DNA of 64,000 nt from Bacillaceae bacterium S4-13-56. GTDB lineage: Bacteria > Bacillota > Bacilli > Bacillales > JAWJLM01. Below the pieces are notes generated by a model that saw only the letters and a list, made by a program, of their open reading frames with translations, had not been told where the DNA came from and made no database searches. The DNA is taken from positions 1 through 64,000 of the forward strand of contig JAWJLM010000015.1 in assembly GCA_040191315.1 (NCBI GenBank). Reading direction: 5' to 3'. Shown piece after piece: positions 1 through 8,834 of this stretch. Every line of letters begins with the position of its first letter. Position 1 is the first letter of the stretch. Made by a program: the position numbers and the translations under genes.

Positions 1-34
1 TCGACAAATTCCGGGGCGTCACTGTGACCATACC
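1..34 (+). repeat. Family A repeat, right arm (cut by window edge)
   Basis: This is the right-hand arm of the interspersed repeat called family A here: TTCGACAAATTCCGGGGC followed by GTCACTGTGACC, which contains the palindrome GTCACTGTGAC. The same arm occurs at 28323-28359, 32787-32828, 56733-56769 and, slightly altered, 57988-58031. The TTCGACAAATT part also flanks the RAYT transposase gene near 26.7-27.4 kb, so the repeat is probably mobilised by that protein (inference). Confidence 0.75.
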
Positions 35-37
35 TTC

Positions 38-106
38 ATGTTGATAGATCTAGAATGGGGTAAGATTTCAAAAGAAGAGATGTTGAGTAAATATAGAGTA
101 GAATAG
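38..106 (+). pseudogene. Possible 3' end of a truncated gene
   Basis: A 22-codon reading frame (begins MLIDLEWGK, ends KYRVE, then TAG) starts directly after the repeat arm. Its charged, protein-like composition suggests the tail of a gene whose 5' part was replaced by the repeat, but there is no ribosome binding site and I do not recognise the family. It could equally be chance. Confidence 0.2.
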
Positions 107-148
107 CTATGAAAAACTTCAGAGAGATAATAAGTCCAACACAAATAA

Positions 149-180
149 GCCCGCCAAGCCATATCAAAGGCCCAGCGGGT
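149..180 (-). terminator. Probable terminator of the polysaccharide operon
   Basis: The hairpin pairs CCCGC with GCGGG and, inside a 3x3 internal loop, GCC with GGC. It begins 9 bp after the stop of the last gene of the minus-strand operon. The T-rich tail on the minus strand (CTTATTTGT) is weak, so termination may be partial. Confidence 0.45.
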
Positions 181-188
181 AAATGTTT

Positions 189-1220
189 TTAGTTCTTCAA
201 ATTATAATAATCTACATACCAGTCTGCAAACATCTGAAGTCCTTCTTCTATTGAAGTTTCCGGTTTAAAGCCCACAGCTTTTTGCAATTGATCTGTTGAG
301 GCATAAGTAGCCGGTACATCACCAGGCTTAATTGGTTCAAAGATCTTTTCAAATTGTACTTCTTTGCCTAATGCATTACTTAATGCTTTCTCAAGTGTTT
401 CAATAAATACCATCAACTTTTCTGGACTATTGTTCCCAATGTTAAAGACTTTATGTTGAACATCACCTTCAGGTGGGTTACTTAATAATCGTTCAATCCC
501 CTCAACGATGTCATCGATAAAAGTAAAGTCACGGTAAAGATCATTCTCAAAATCTCCATTATTAAAAATCTTAATAGGTTCACCCGCAAAATATTTATTT
601 GCAAATCCAAAATAGGCCATATCTGGTCGACCCATTGGGCCGTAAACAGTAAAGAATCGAAGCCCTGTAGCTGGAATCTTGTAGAGGTGGCTATACGTAT
701 GAGCCATCAATTCATTTGATTTTTTTGTAGATGCATAAAGTGATACTGGATTATCTACAAAATCTGTCTCTTCAAATGGAACTTTTTTATTGGCACCATA
801 AACTGAACTAGATGACGCATATACAAGATGATCCACTGGATTATATCTGCAGGCCTCAAGGATATTATAAAAGCCAATAATATTACTTTGAATATAGACA
901 TCCGGGTTCTCTATCGAATACCTTACTCCTGCTTGAGCAGCTAAGTTTACTACAACATTAGGCTTGTACTCTTCGAAGGTTTTCATTACCAAATCTTTGT
1001 CCGATATGTCACCTTTAATAAAAGTAAACTTCTCATAAGGCTCCAAATTACCTAAACGAGTATGTTTCAGGTTCACATCATAGTAGTCATTGACGTTATC
1101 AACACCAATTACCTTGCATCCCTGTTCTAGTAGCTTTCTTGATAAGTAGTATCCAATAAAACCTGCTGCCCCGGTGATAAGAAATGTTTTACTAGTGTTA
1201 AGAGTTTTGTAGTTAAAGAT
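189..1220 (-). CDS. UDP-glucuronate 4-epimerase (non-AUG start)
   Basis: Extended SDR epimerase that interconverts UDP-glucuronate and UDP-galacturonate in the cytoplasm, fitting the UDP-glucose dehydrogenase just upstream. The part from the first GTG (1076) lacks the NAD-binding motif, but the frame stays open upstream and encodes FLITGAAGFIG and GVDNVNDYYDVNL, the normal N-terminus of this family. No ATG, GTG or TTG lies in that segment. The best start is an ATC codon at 1220, seven bases after AAGGAG, giving 343 residues, the usual length. The catalytic YASTK (YxxxK) and the RFFTVYGP segment are present. The gene overlaps the ugd stop by 8 bp, so translation is probably coupled. The alternative is that the start codon was lost by mutation or sequencing error. 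Function confidence is high, start confidence moderate. Confidence 0.85.
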   Translation of the reverse strand: MFNYKTLNTSKTFLITGAAGFIGYYLSRKLLEQGCKVIGVDNVNDYYDVNLKHTRLGNLEPYEKFTFIKGDISDKDLVMKTFEEYKPNVVVNLAAQAGVRYSIENPDVYIQSNIIGFYNILEACRYNPVDHLVYASSSSVYGANKKVPFEETDFVDNPVSLYASTKKSNELMAHTYSHLYKIPATGLRFFTVYGPMGRPDMAYFGFANKYFAGEPIKIFNNGDFENDLYRDFTFIDDIVEGIERLLSNPPEGDVQHKVFNIGNNSPEKLMVFIETLEKALSNALGKEVQFEKIFEPIKPGDVPATYASTDQLQKAVGFKPETSIEEGLQMFADWYVDYYNLKN

Positions 1221-2568
1221 TCTTCGACTCCTTAGCAGCTTCTCTAATTGCAGGTTTTCTTCCGATTGAGTGATACTCTACTCCTGCTTTTTGCATATCC
1301 TCAACACCATAAATGTTTCTGCCATCGTAAACTAATGGTGTTCTCATTAATTTTTTATAAGTGTCCGGCGTTATTGCTTTTACTTCTTCCCATTCTGTAA
1401 AGATAAAGCAGACATTGGCATCTTCCAAAGCATGTTCGATATTGGAAACATAAGTAATGCTACCTTTTCCGTTTTTGCCTTCTGGGTGAAATTTAGCAAA
1501 ATTCTCTGCTCCCACAGGATCAAATGCATAAATGTTTGCTCCTTGTTCTAACAATAAAGGCACATTCTCAAGTGATGCTGCCTCTCTTAAATCATCAGTT
1601 CCAGGCTTAAAAGTTAATCCTAATACCGCAACCTTAAGCCCGCTAAATGTAATAAGTCTATTACTAGCTTTCTTATAAAGCATTGTTTTCTGCTCTTTAT
1701 TTACATCAATAGCCGCTTTAACCGTTTTGAGTTCATAACCGTTCTGTTTAGCAATATACTCAAGTGCTTTTGTATCCTTAGGGAAACATGATCCACCAAA
1801 GCCAATCCCCGCATTTAAGAACTTACTTCCAATACGCTCATCAAAGCTCATTCCTTTAGCTACATCCTGAATATCCGCTCCAACCAATTCACAAAGATTG
1901 GCTATGTCGTTCATATACGAAATTTTTAATGCAAGGAAGTCATTAGAAGCATATTTGATCATTTCTGCCGATCTCCTATTCACTGAAACAATCGGTAAAT
2001 GAAACGGTTCATAAATTTTCATTAATAATTCCTCAGCCCATTTACTTTCAGTTCCAATAATGATCCTCTCAGCATGAAGAGTATCATGAACGGCAGAGCC
2101 TTGTGCTAAGAATTCAGGGTTTGATGCTACTTCCACTTTAACATCTTTGACTAAAAAGTCCTGAATAAATTGTTCTACTTTATCATTTGTTCCAACTGGA
2201 ACTGTCGATTTAACTACTACTAGACAATCTTTTTCTACTGATTCAGCAATTTGCCTAGCAACAGTAGCAATGTATGATAAATTTGCAGAACCATCAGGTT
2301 GCTCAGGTGTCCCAACACCAATAAAAATTGCATCAGCATCTTTGTAGGCAGAATTAAAATCAGTTGTATACTCAATTCTTCCAGCAGAATAATTTTTTTT
2401 CATTAACTCTTCTAAACCTGTTTCATAAATTGGAGAAACTCCAGCTTTCATTAATTCTACTTTTTTTTCATCTATATCAACACAGGTTACTTGATGACCT
2501 ACTTCAGCAAAACAAACGCCGGCAACTAAGCCGACGTAACCTGTTCCTGCCACTGCTATTTTGTACAT
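1213..2568 (-). CDS. tuaD: UDP-glucose 6-dehydrogenase
   Basis: Oxidises UDP-glucose to UDP-glucuronate with two NAD+, supplying uronic acid to the polysaccharide. The N-terminus MYKIAVAGTGYVGLVAGV is the Rossmann motif. GFGGSCFPKDT carries the catalytic cysteine, and TFKPGTDDLREAAS marks the C-terminal UDP-binding domain. Length (451 aa) is typical. I chose ATG 2568, placed after AGGAAGG; the upstream GTG at 2586 lies inside that Shine-Dalgarno region. The gene is the first one downstream of the ISL3 insertion, so its expression may depend on readthrough or on a promoter in the element. A tuaD/ugd symbol is by family similarity. Confidence 0.93.
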   Translation of the reverse strand: MYKIAVAGTGYVGLVAGVCFAEVGHQVTCVDIDEKKVELMKAGVSPIYETGLEELMKKNYSAGRIEYTTDFNSAYKDADAIFIGVGTPEQPDGSANLSYIATVARQIAESVEKDCLVVVKSTVPVGTNDKVEQFIQDFLVKDVKVEVASNPEFLAQGSAVHDTLHAERIIIGTESKWAEELLMKIYEPFHLPIVSVNRRSAEMIKYASNDFLALKISYMNDIANLCELVGADIQDVAKGMSFDERIGSKFLNAGIGFGGSCFPKDTKALEYIAKQNGYELKTVKAAIDVNKEQKTMLYKKASNRLITFSGLKVAVLGLTFKPGTDDLREAASLENVPLLLEQGANIYAFDPVGAENFAKFHPEGKNGKGSITYVSNIEHALEDANVCFIFTEWEEVKAITPDTYKKLMRTPLVYDGRNIYGVEDMQKAGVEYHSIGRKPAIREAAKESKNL

Positions 2569-2687
2569 AGTAACGCCTTCCTTCACTTTTTGAATAATAA
2601 AAATTGGCTCATCGCTATTTAGTGTTGAAAAAACAATTTACTAGAGCTTAGTTGAATCTATCATTCCTTGTTTGATGCCAGTATTGT

Positions 2688-2744
2688 CTTAGGTGTTTTA
2701 TAGCTAGTCAAGGAGAGCACTTGACAACCTATAAAACACCTAAG
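2688..2744 (-). terminator. Strong hairpin downstream of the transposase gene
   Basis: A 16-bp perfect stem (CTTAGGTGTTTTATAG with its complement) is followed by a symmetric 3-nt bulge and a second 6-bp stem (GTCAAG/CTTGAC) around a 7-nt loop. It lies between the transposase stop and the left inverted repeat. It lacks a clean T-run, so it could stop transcription or block readthrough into or out of the element. Confidence 0.55.
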
Positions 2745-2779
2745 GTATGGTCGGCAAGCAAACAAAGGAACTAGCCTAG

Positions 2780-4012
2780 TCAGTATTCAACAATCAAATC
2801 CAGCTTATTAACTGTTGCGTAGATCATGGCAATAAAATTATCCGTCGTGCGATATCCACGGGCTTTCCTTTTAGCTGCTTGAACGAGACTGTTTATCCCT
2901 TCAAGTAAACCATTGGTCAGTTTGGTTTCAAACCATCTTAAGATACCGTCTTTATGTTTTTTAAGCGACTTGGCCAGCTTGATCATAGGCGTCAGCTGAG
3001 AACGTATCGCCCAGTTATACCATTCGTCAAAATACATTTTGGAAATGATTGGCGACCTGGTAAACATATTCTGAAGGGATAATTTCATTCGATATGCACG
3101 CCCTGTCGCTAAGTCAAGATCCTTTAATTTGGCAAATGTTCTTTCTTGTTTTTTGGTAAGGTTTTCTTGATTTTTAAGCCATACATAGCGTGATTTCTTT
3201 AACTCTGGCTGTGTGGCTTGTTCTTGTCTACGGACCTTATCCAATGCTTCATTAACCATTTTCATAACATGAAATTTGTCAAATGTAATTGAAGCGTTTG
3301 GAAAGTTTTCTTCAATTCCTGAAATAAATGATGGAGACATATCACAACAGAATTCCTCTATCTGAGAGGGTGAAACACCCTTATGATCAAGGAATTGGCA
3401 GAATTCCTGCAGTACTTCGGCACCTTTGCCTGTAGTGACAAAAATAACACGCTTCGTATCGGAATCAACGAACAATGTTACGTAATTGTGTCCCCTTGTT
3501 CTAGAAGTTTCATCCATGGCTATACGTGTCACATTAGATACATCAATTTTTTCAACTTCTTTGTTGACATAGTGTTTAAATACACGCCAAAGCCGGGTGT
3601 CATGCTCACCAACTTTACGGGCTACTGCTGCAACTGGCATTTCAACCATTAATGATAAGGCATGGTACTCAAATAATAAGGAAAAACCTGCACCAGGACG
3701 TGCCCAATCAATTATTACTGTACGTATTTTGCCACAAGAATCACAATTTACTCGAGGCATTCTAGCGTGTAAAAGAGTACGATATTGCCAAAAATCAAGA
3801 TGGCGCCATGTGCGATCTTGATCTTGAATATCATGAACTTTACAGCCAGATGCACCGCAGTTGGGACATGAAAATTCAGCACCCTTTCTATACTCAATAT
3901 AGATGTGCAATGTTTTTTCTTCCTTAGCTAATTCATGATGAAAAACATACCATGGCTCAGGTATTTCTAACGCAGATTGGAACACATTATACTTTTCTTG
4001 GAAATCTTCCAT
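2780..4012 (-). CDS. ISL3-family DDE transposase
   Basis: 410 residues, full length for the family. An N-terminal zinc finger (CPNCGASGC, then CDSCGK, about residues 34-95) precedes the RNase H-like core. Candidate catalytic acids are the Asp of AMDETSRTRG, the Asp of CCDMSPSF and the Glu of GLLEGINS, in ISL3 order. Transcription is toward the hairpin at 2688-2744. A 106-residue part of a close relative is found on the plus strand at 32470-32787, differing at about six positions, so at least two lineages of this element have been in the genome. Confidence 0.95.
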   Translation of the reverse strand: MEDFQEKYNVFQSALEIPEPWYVFHHELAKEEKTLHIYIEYRKGAEFSCPNCGASGCKVHDIQDQDRTWRHLDFWQYRTLLHARMPRVNCDSCGKIRTVIIDWARPGAGFSLLFEYHALSLMVEMPVAAVARKVGEHDTRLWRVFKHYVNKEVEKIDVSNVTRIAMDETSRTRGHNYVTLFVDSDTKRVIFVTTGKGAEVLQEFCQFLDHKGVSPSQIEEFCCDMSPSFISGIEENFPNASITFDKFHVMKMVNEALDKVRRQEQATQPELKKSRYVWLKNQENLTKKQERTFAKLKDLDLATGRAYRMKLSLQNMFTRSPIISKMYFDEWYNWAIRSQLTPMIKLAKSLKKHKDGILRWFETKLTNGLLEGINSLVQAAKRKARGYRTTDNFIAMIYATVNKLDLIVEY

Positions 4013-4129
4013 AAGGCAAACACTCCTAGGTAATTTAATAGTTTTTACCTAGTATGGACAGCTTTATGAAACATTAGACTAAACACTAAATAGCGAAGAA
4101 GCTAAAAATTAGGCTATTTTGCTTATCTA

Positions 4130-5302
4130 CTAATCGCAATATGCCTTTTGTACACTATAGGAAGAATTACAAGTTTTATTTTTTCCCCAAACAACTCTGT
4201 TTATATAATCAGTGTAAGATAATATTATTCGCAGCACTTTATCTGATACATTAGGCATACTATAATCTCCAACAAGCCTTAATGTACTTTTATCTTGAGT
4301 TTCTAGCACCTCAAGTCCTTGTAATACTCTTTCTTTTCCTAACCCAACCATCATCACAGACGCTTCTTCCATCGCTTCTGGTCTCTCATGGGCTTGTCTT
4401 ATATTAAGTGCCCTAAACCCTAGAATAGAAGATTCCTCACTAATTGTTCCGCTATCACTAAGAACAGCCTTTGCATTTTGTTGAAGCTTTATATAATCAT
4501 TAAACCCTAAAGGTTTCATAGTTTTCACTAAAGGATTGAATTCTATTCCTTTAGCCTCGATCATTTTTCTAGTTCTAGGATGTGTACTTACAATTACAGG
4601 CATATTATACTTTTCAGCAATCGCATTTAAACTATCAACTAAATCTAAGAAATTGATATCAGAACTGATATTTTCTTCTCTATGAGCCGATACTACAAAG
4701 TAGTTACCTTCTTCTAAGTCTAATCTTTCTAATACATTTGAACTATCTATGTCGCCTTTTCTAGAGTTTAGAACTTCAAACATAGGACTTCCTGTTTTAA
4801 TAATCCTATCTGAAGGGAATCCTTCTCTAAGAAGATATTCTCTCGCAATATCACTATAGGTCAAATTAATATCTGCTGTATGGTCTACAATCTTTCTATT
4901 TGTTTCTTCTGGAACTCTTTGGTCAAAACATCTATTTCCTGCTTCCATATGGAATATAGGAATATGACGTCTTTTTGCTGCGATGGCACATAAGCAGCTA
5001 TTTGTATCTCCTAGTACTAAGAATGCATCTGGTTTTACTTCTTCCATAACTGGATCTATTTTAACTAATATATTTCCTATTGTTTCTACTGCGGTTCCAG
5101 TAGCAGCATTAAGAAAATAATCTGGCTTTTTTAAATTAAAATCCTTAAAGAACACTTCGTTTAACTCATAATCATAGTTTTGTCCCGTATGGACAAGAGT
5201 ATGTTCAATTGCATCTGATTCATCTAATTTATTTATAACAGCCGACAATCTTATAATCTCTGGCCTAGTACCTACGACTGTCATGACCTTTAATTTCTTC
5301 AT
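4130..5302 (-). CDS. capG: UDP-N-acetylglucosamine 2-epimerase-type enzyme (CapG/FnlC)
   Basis: WecB-fold epimerase. Directly after capE and capF it is best read as CapG, which converts UDP-2-acetamido-2,6-dideoxy-L-talose to UDP-N-acetyl-L-fucosamine (UDP-L-FucNAc). The N-terminal KVMTVVGTRPEIIRLSAV, central VSAHREENI and SDSGTISEES are signatures of the 2-epimerase family; 390 residues is normal. The ATG follows GGAGG at 8 bp, and the gap to capF is only 3 bp. The last ~15 residues (NSSYSVQKAYCD) lie close to the IS target site and could be slightly altered from the ancestral tail. A classical UDP-GlcNAc 2-epimerase role is the alternative. Confidence 0.88.
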   Translation of the reverse strand: MKKLKVMTVVGTRPEIIRLSAVINKLDESDAIEHTLVHTGQNYDYELNEVFFKDFNLKKPDYFLNAATGTAVETIGNILVKIDPVMEEVKPDAFLVLGDTNSCLCAIAAKRRHIPIFHMEAGNRCFDQRVPEETNRKIVDHTADINLTYSDIAREYLLREGFPSDRIIKTGSPMFEVLNSRKGDIDSSNVLERLDLEEGNYFVVSAHREENISSDINFLDLVDSLNAIAEKYNMPVIVSTHPRTRKMIEAKGIEFNPLVKTMKPLGFNDYIKLQQNAKAVLSDSGTISEESSILGFRALNIRQAHERPEAMEEASVMMVGLGKERVLQGLEVLETQDKSTLRLVGDYSMPNVSDKVLRIILSYTDYINRVVWGKNKTCNSSYSVQKAYCD

Positions 5303-5305
5303 TAA

Positions 5306-6418
5306 TTATACCTCCACAAAATAAGTATCCGGCTTTTCTGGGTCAAAGCATTCATTTGCCCACATTACTGTTACGAGGTCACTTTCTCCTACATTGACAA
5401 TTGAGTGTGTATATCCGGTAGGAATATCAACAATCTGTAGCCTCTCTCCACTTACTCTATACTCAATAATTTCATCAGAATCTATCTTTCTAAAGCGAAT
5501 TAAACCTTCACCGCTAACAACCAAAAATTTCTCATTTTTAGTATGATGCCAATGATTCCCTTTTGTAATCCCAGGTTTTGATACATTTACAGAAACTTGT
5601 CCTCTTTCCGGTGTCCTCATAAATTCTGTAAAAGAACCTCTATGATCACAATTCATTTTTAGATCATAAGAAAACTGATCTTCTGGTAAAAAGCTTAAGT
5701 ATGTGCTATAAAGCTTCTTAGTTAGTGCATCTTCCATATTAGGAATAGATAAATTTGATCTACTTTCTTTGAAACTTTTTATAACGTTCGCCAATTCTCC
5801 AAGTTTTATATTATGCGTTACAGGTACAACACAGAAATCATCATCTTGTATAGTAGGGTTTCCTTCAAGAGCCCTCATGAATTCTTCTAAAACATCATCT
5901 ATATAACAAAGATTAAGCTCTGCATCCGGGTTGTTTATTTGAATATCTAAATTTCTTGCTATATTATGGCAGTATGTGGCTACTACAGTATTATAGTTAG
6001 GTTTACTCCACTTACCAAATAAGTTTGGTAGTCGATACACATAAACTTTTGCATCAGTTTCATAATAATAATTGAATATTAAATCCTCTCCAGCTTTCTT
6101 ACTTCTTCCGTAAGGGTTTTCCTTATCTGCTTGAATCGAAGAAGTAATAAGTACTGGAGCTTTATTGTCATTTTTCTTCAATAGTTTTAGCAATTTAGAA
6201 GTAAAACTAAAATTTCCCTCCATAAATTCATTTTCATTTTTTGGTCTGTTTACGCCAGCTAAATGAAACACAAAATCACAATGTCTTGTATATTCTTCAA
6301 GTAGTGAAGGATTACTATTCCTAGTAAACTCAAATATATCATTGTATCCTTTATTTTTAAGCTCAGCGATAAGATTTTTACCTACAAAACCTTTTGCGCC
6401 TGTTACAAGTATCTTCAT
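5306..6418 (-). CDS. capF: CapF-type reductase with cupin domain
   Basis: Second enzyme of the UDP-L-FucNAc route. In the known family, the N-terminal SDR domain reduces the 4-keto intermediate with NADPH and the C-terminal cupin domain acts on the same sugar. Here the SDR motif MKILVTGAKGFVGKNL opens the protein, YGRSKKAGE supplies the YxxxK, and the cupin half has GNHWHHTKNEKFLVV and TGYTHSIVNVG, including metal-binding histidines. Length (370 aa) matches CapF. It sits between capG (3 bp) and capE (15 bp) with its own Shine-Dalgarno AAGGTGG. Confidence 0.93.
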   Translation of the reverse strand: MKILVTGAKGFVGKNLIAELKNKGYNDIFEFTRNSNPSLLEEYTRHCDFVFHLAGVNRPKNENEFMEGNFSFTSKLLKLLKKNDNKAPVLITSSIQADKENPYGRSKKAGEDLIFNYYYETDAKVYVYRLPNLFGKWSKPNYNTVVATYCHNIARNLDIQINNPDAELNLCYIDDVLEEFMRALEGNPTIQDDDFCVVPVTHNIKLGELANVIKSFKESRSNLSIPNMEDALTKKLYSTYLSFLPEDQFSYDLKMNCDHRGSFTEFMRTPERGQVSVNVSKPGITKGNHWHHTKNEKFLVVSGEGLIRFRKIDSDEIIEYRVSGERLQIVDIPTGYTHSIVNVGESDLVTVMWANECFDPEKPDTYFVEV

Positions 6419-6433
6419 CAGTAAATACCACCT

Positions 6434-7471
6434 TTAGTTCATTACATGAACCTTTTTATTCCATTCCTTAAGCTCACTTTGCACATAATCTAATTCAAGT
6501 AATTTTTCTTTAATTTCTTCTACGCTAAGAATTTGTGTATTATCAGAATTATATTCTTCTACAGTAGTTAGCTTTTGGTCTCCCTCTGCAAAATACTTAT
6601 CATAGTTAAGATCTCTTTGATCAGCAGGAACTCTATAGAAACCAGGTAAATCTTCTGCCTTTACGTATTCTTCTTTCGTAAGAAGTGTTTCGTAACGTTT
6701 CTCTCCATGGCGCGTTCCAATAATTTTTATTTCATTATCCGCCTTAAATAGTTCTTTTACAGCTTGAGCAAGGTCTCCAATAGTGCTAGCTGGAGATTTT
6801 TGAACCATAATATCACCTGCCTGAGCATTTTGAAATGCAAATACTACTAACTCTACTGCTTCTTCTAAACTCATAAGAAATCTTGTCATATTAGGATCCG
6901 TTACTGTTAAAGGCTGCCCACTCTTTATTTGTTCAATAAATAATGGAATAACCGATCCACGTGATGCCATTACATTACCATATCTGGTTCCACAAATAAG
7001 CGTCCTATCTGGTTCCACGGTTTTAGATTTAGCAACAAAAACCTTTTCCATCATAGCCTTCGATATTCCCATTGCATTAATTGGGTATGCTGCTTTATCA
7101 GTTGATAAGCAAATAACTTTTTTTACACCATATTCAATAGCGGCGGTCAACACATTATCTGTACCATGTACATTTGTTTTCACTGCTTCTAGGGGAAAAA
7201 ATTCACAAGACGGAACTTGTTTCAAGGCTGCAGCATGGAAAATATAATCAACACCATGCATTGCATTTTTAACACTAGCTAAATCCCTAACATCCCCAAT
7301 ATAGAACTTTAATTTTTCATTTTTATAATGCTTTCTCATATCATCTTGTTTTTTTTCATCCCGTGAAAATATACGAACTTCTTTTATATCAGTGCCTAGA
7401 AATCTTTCCATAACGGCATTACCGAAAGAGCCCGTTCCACCTGTAATTAATAATGTTTTATTTTTAAACAT
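6434..7471 (-). CDS. capE: UDP-GlcNAc 4,6-dehydratase/5-epimerase (CapE/FnlA)
   Basis: First step of UDP-L-FucNAc synthesis, an inverting dehydratase of the cytosolic polysaccharide-synthesis SDR group. LLITGGTGSFGNAVM is the nucleotide-binding motif, HAAALKQVPSCE and LSTDKAAYPINAMGISK are family signatures, and MGISKAMMEK provides the catalytic lysine region. I moved the start to ATG 7471, nine bases from AGGAG; the ATG at 7480 abuts that site. The protein is 345 residues. With capF and capG it forms the classical capEFG cassette, so the capsule is predicted to contain FucNAc. Confidence 0.94.
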   Translation of the reverse strand: MFKNKTLLITGGTGSFGNAVMERFLGTDIKEVRIFSRDEKKQDDMRKHYKNEKLKFYIGDVRDLASVKNAMHGVDYIFHAAALKQVPSCEFFPLEAVKTNVHGTDNVLTAAIEYGVKKVICLSTDKAAYPINAMGISKAMMEKVFVAKSKTVEPDRTLICGTRYGNVMASRGSVIPLFIEQIKSGQPLTVTDPNMTRFLMSLEEAVELVVFAFQNAQAGDIMVQKSPASTIGDLAQAVKELFKADNEIKIIGTRHGEKRYETLLTKEEYVKAEDLPGFYRVPADQRDLNYDKYFAEGDQKLTTVEEYNSDNTQILSVEEIKEKLLELDYVQSELKEWNKKVHVMN

Positions 7472-7483
7472 AACTTTCATCTC

Positions 7484-8833
7484 CTAATTCTTTTTATTTA
7501 AAAATCTATTCAACCAAATCGGTTGTACAATGCAATACAAACTCATAGCAATAATATTGGCAACTATAACAGATATCCATGACTCAAAAACCATTACAAG
7601 AATCCATGCAATAGGTATCTTAATAATAGCTCCAATAGTAAAGAATATGCTTTGTATTTTTAGTTCACCAAATCCATTAGCTATACTCGATAGTACTCCG
7701 TTCCAAATCAAAATACTACCAGATAAAGCAAAGGCAATAGCATATACATAATTTACCTGTATTGAATTGTCTCCAAGCCATAGATTAACACCAAATTGTA
7801 AGAATGGGATCATAGCAAATTGACATATTACAGCAAGTAGAGCCATTAATTTTAAAGTTTTGTAAAGTCTCTTAATCCAGGCATAATTCTTTTCAGATAG
7901 AGCTTTTGTAACTGCCGACCAAATAGGAGTTAATGCCAAAGTAAACAAAGTACCTATCAAAGTAAATAATTTATTATAAATTTGGTATTCAACAACCATT
8001 TCTGGTCCGGTTAACCAGGTAATTAAAAATTCATTTGTAGTTGTTATAACCATATACATTATTTGGACCCAAAAGAAAATGCCACCCAACTTCATTACAT
8101 CAGTAGCATACTTTTTTCCAAAATATTTTATGTTCGGCTTACTATTTTTTAATTTTGTTGAAAATACTATTATGGTTGTGATTAATAGTGGTATATTTAC
8201 TGCTAATAGATATACAATTGCTAATGAAACTAGGTTAGTGGATATATCTGTAGACTTTGCTACCGACACATATATTAAAATAGTAATACTAGTGATTAAA
8301 CTTAATAAGTTAATAAGAGCAGATTTTTGCATTGCGTATAGTATTGATGTAATTAGTTTGAATAAAAATTGTAGCATTATTCCACTAAAAACTATACATA
8401 CCGTAATATAAAGTGTTTCCTTAGAAACTATAGTAGAAGATATATTAAAGATTATATTCCAATTTATAAGCCTAAATAGTATTATTGATAAAAATGATAT
8501 TAGTATTACTACTGCACCAATAGCAATATAAGCAGAGGATATATACCTTTTTGCTAATAAATCATTTCTAGCTACTAATGCATGTACCAGATGGTTCCTT
8601 AATCCATTTCCAATTCCTAAATCAAATGTCAATATCCATGATAAAACTGATAAAATGGTAAACCACAAACCTAATATCTGTTGGTTATCAAAATATTTAA
8701 GATATGCAGGCATAGTTAGTAATGAAACAAATAATGCTCCACCCTTAACCAAAAAAGCACCAATAACGTTATTTAATATTATTTTATTATTTTCATTGTT
8801 TACTGTCCTTTTTAGCTTAGAAAGCTTAAACAT
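7484..8833 (-). CDS. wzx: Wzx-type polysaccharide flippase
   Basis: Membrane protein of 449 residues made almost entirely of hydrophobic helices (about 12-14), with basic loops, consistent with the MATE/PST superfamily Wzx translocases that move undecaprenyl-diphosphate-linked repeat units across the membrane. Like other Wzx proteins it has little motif conservation, so the call rests on topology, size and its place next to a Wzy-like gene. Start ATG follows GGAG by 7 bp. Base composition is very A+T-rich, like the neighbouring polymerase and transferases and unlike the housekeeping genes further on, a common sign of transfer of capsule cores. Confidence 0.85.
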   Translation of the reverse strand: MFKLSKLKRTVNNENNKIILNNVIGAFLVKGGALFVSLLTMPAYLKYFDNQQILGLWFTILSVLSWILTFDLGIGNGLRNHLVHALVARNDLLAKRYISSAYIAIGAVVILISFLSIILFRLINWNIIFNISSTIVSKETLYITVCIVFSGIMLQFLFKLITSILYAMQKSALINLLSLITSITILIYVSVAKSTDISTNLVSLAIVYLLAVNIPLLITTIIVFSTKLKNSKPNIKYFGKKYATDVMKLGGIFFWVQIMYMVITTTNEFLITWLTGPEMVVEYQIYNKLFTLIGTLFTLALTPIWSAVTKALSEKNYAWIKRLYKTLKLMALLAVICQFAMIPFLQFGVNLWLGDNSIQVNYVYAIAFALSGSILIWNGVLSSIANGFGELKIQSIFFTIGAIIKIPIAWILVMVFESWISVIVANIIAMSLYCIVQPIWLNRFLNKKN

Positions 8834-8834
8834 A

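Larger units (their letters stand above)
2606..4102 (-). mobile_element. Complete ISL3-family insertion sequence with target duplication
   Basis: A 1,497-bp element bounded by imperfect inverted repeats of about 22 bp whose core TCGCTATTTAGTGTT is exact (2612-2626 and, inverted, 4082-4096). It is flanked by a perfect 8-bp direct repeat, TAAAAATT, at 2598-2605 and 4103-4110, which matches the 8-bp duplication known for ISL3 elements. It carries one transposase gene and a strong hairpin. Its position between capG and ugd splits an otherwise continuous polysaccharide operon. The intact duplication suggests insertion is recent and that no rearrangement followed. Confidence 0.93.
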
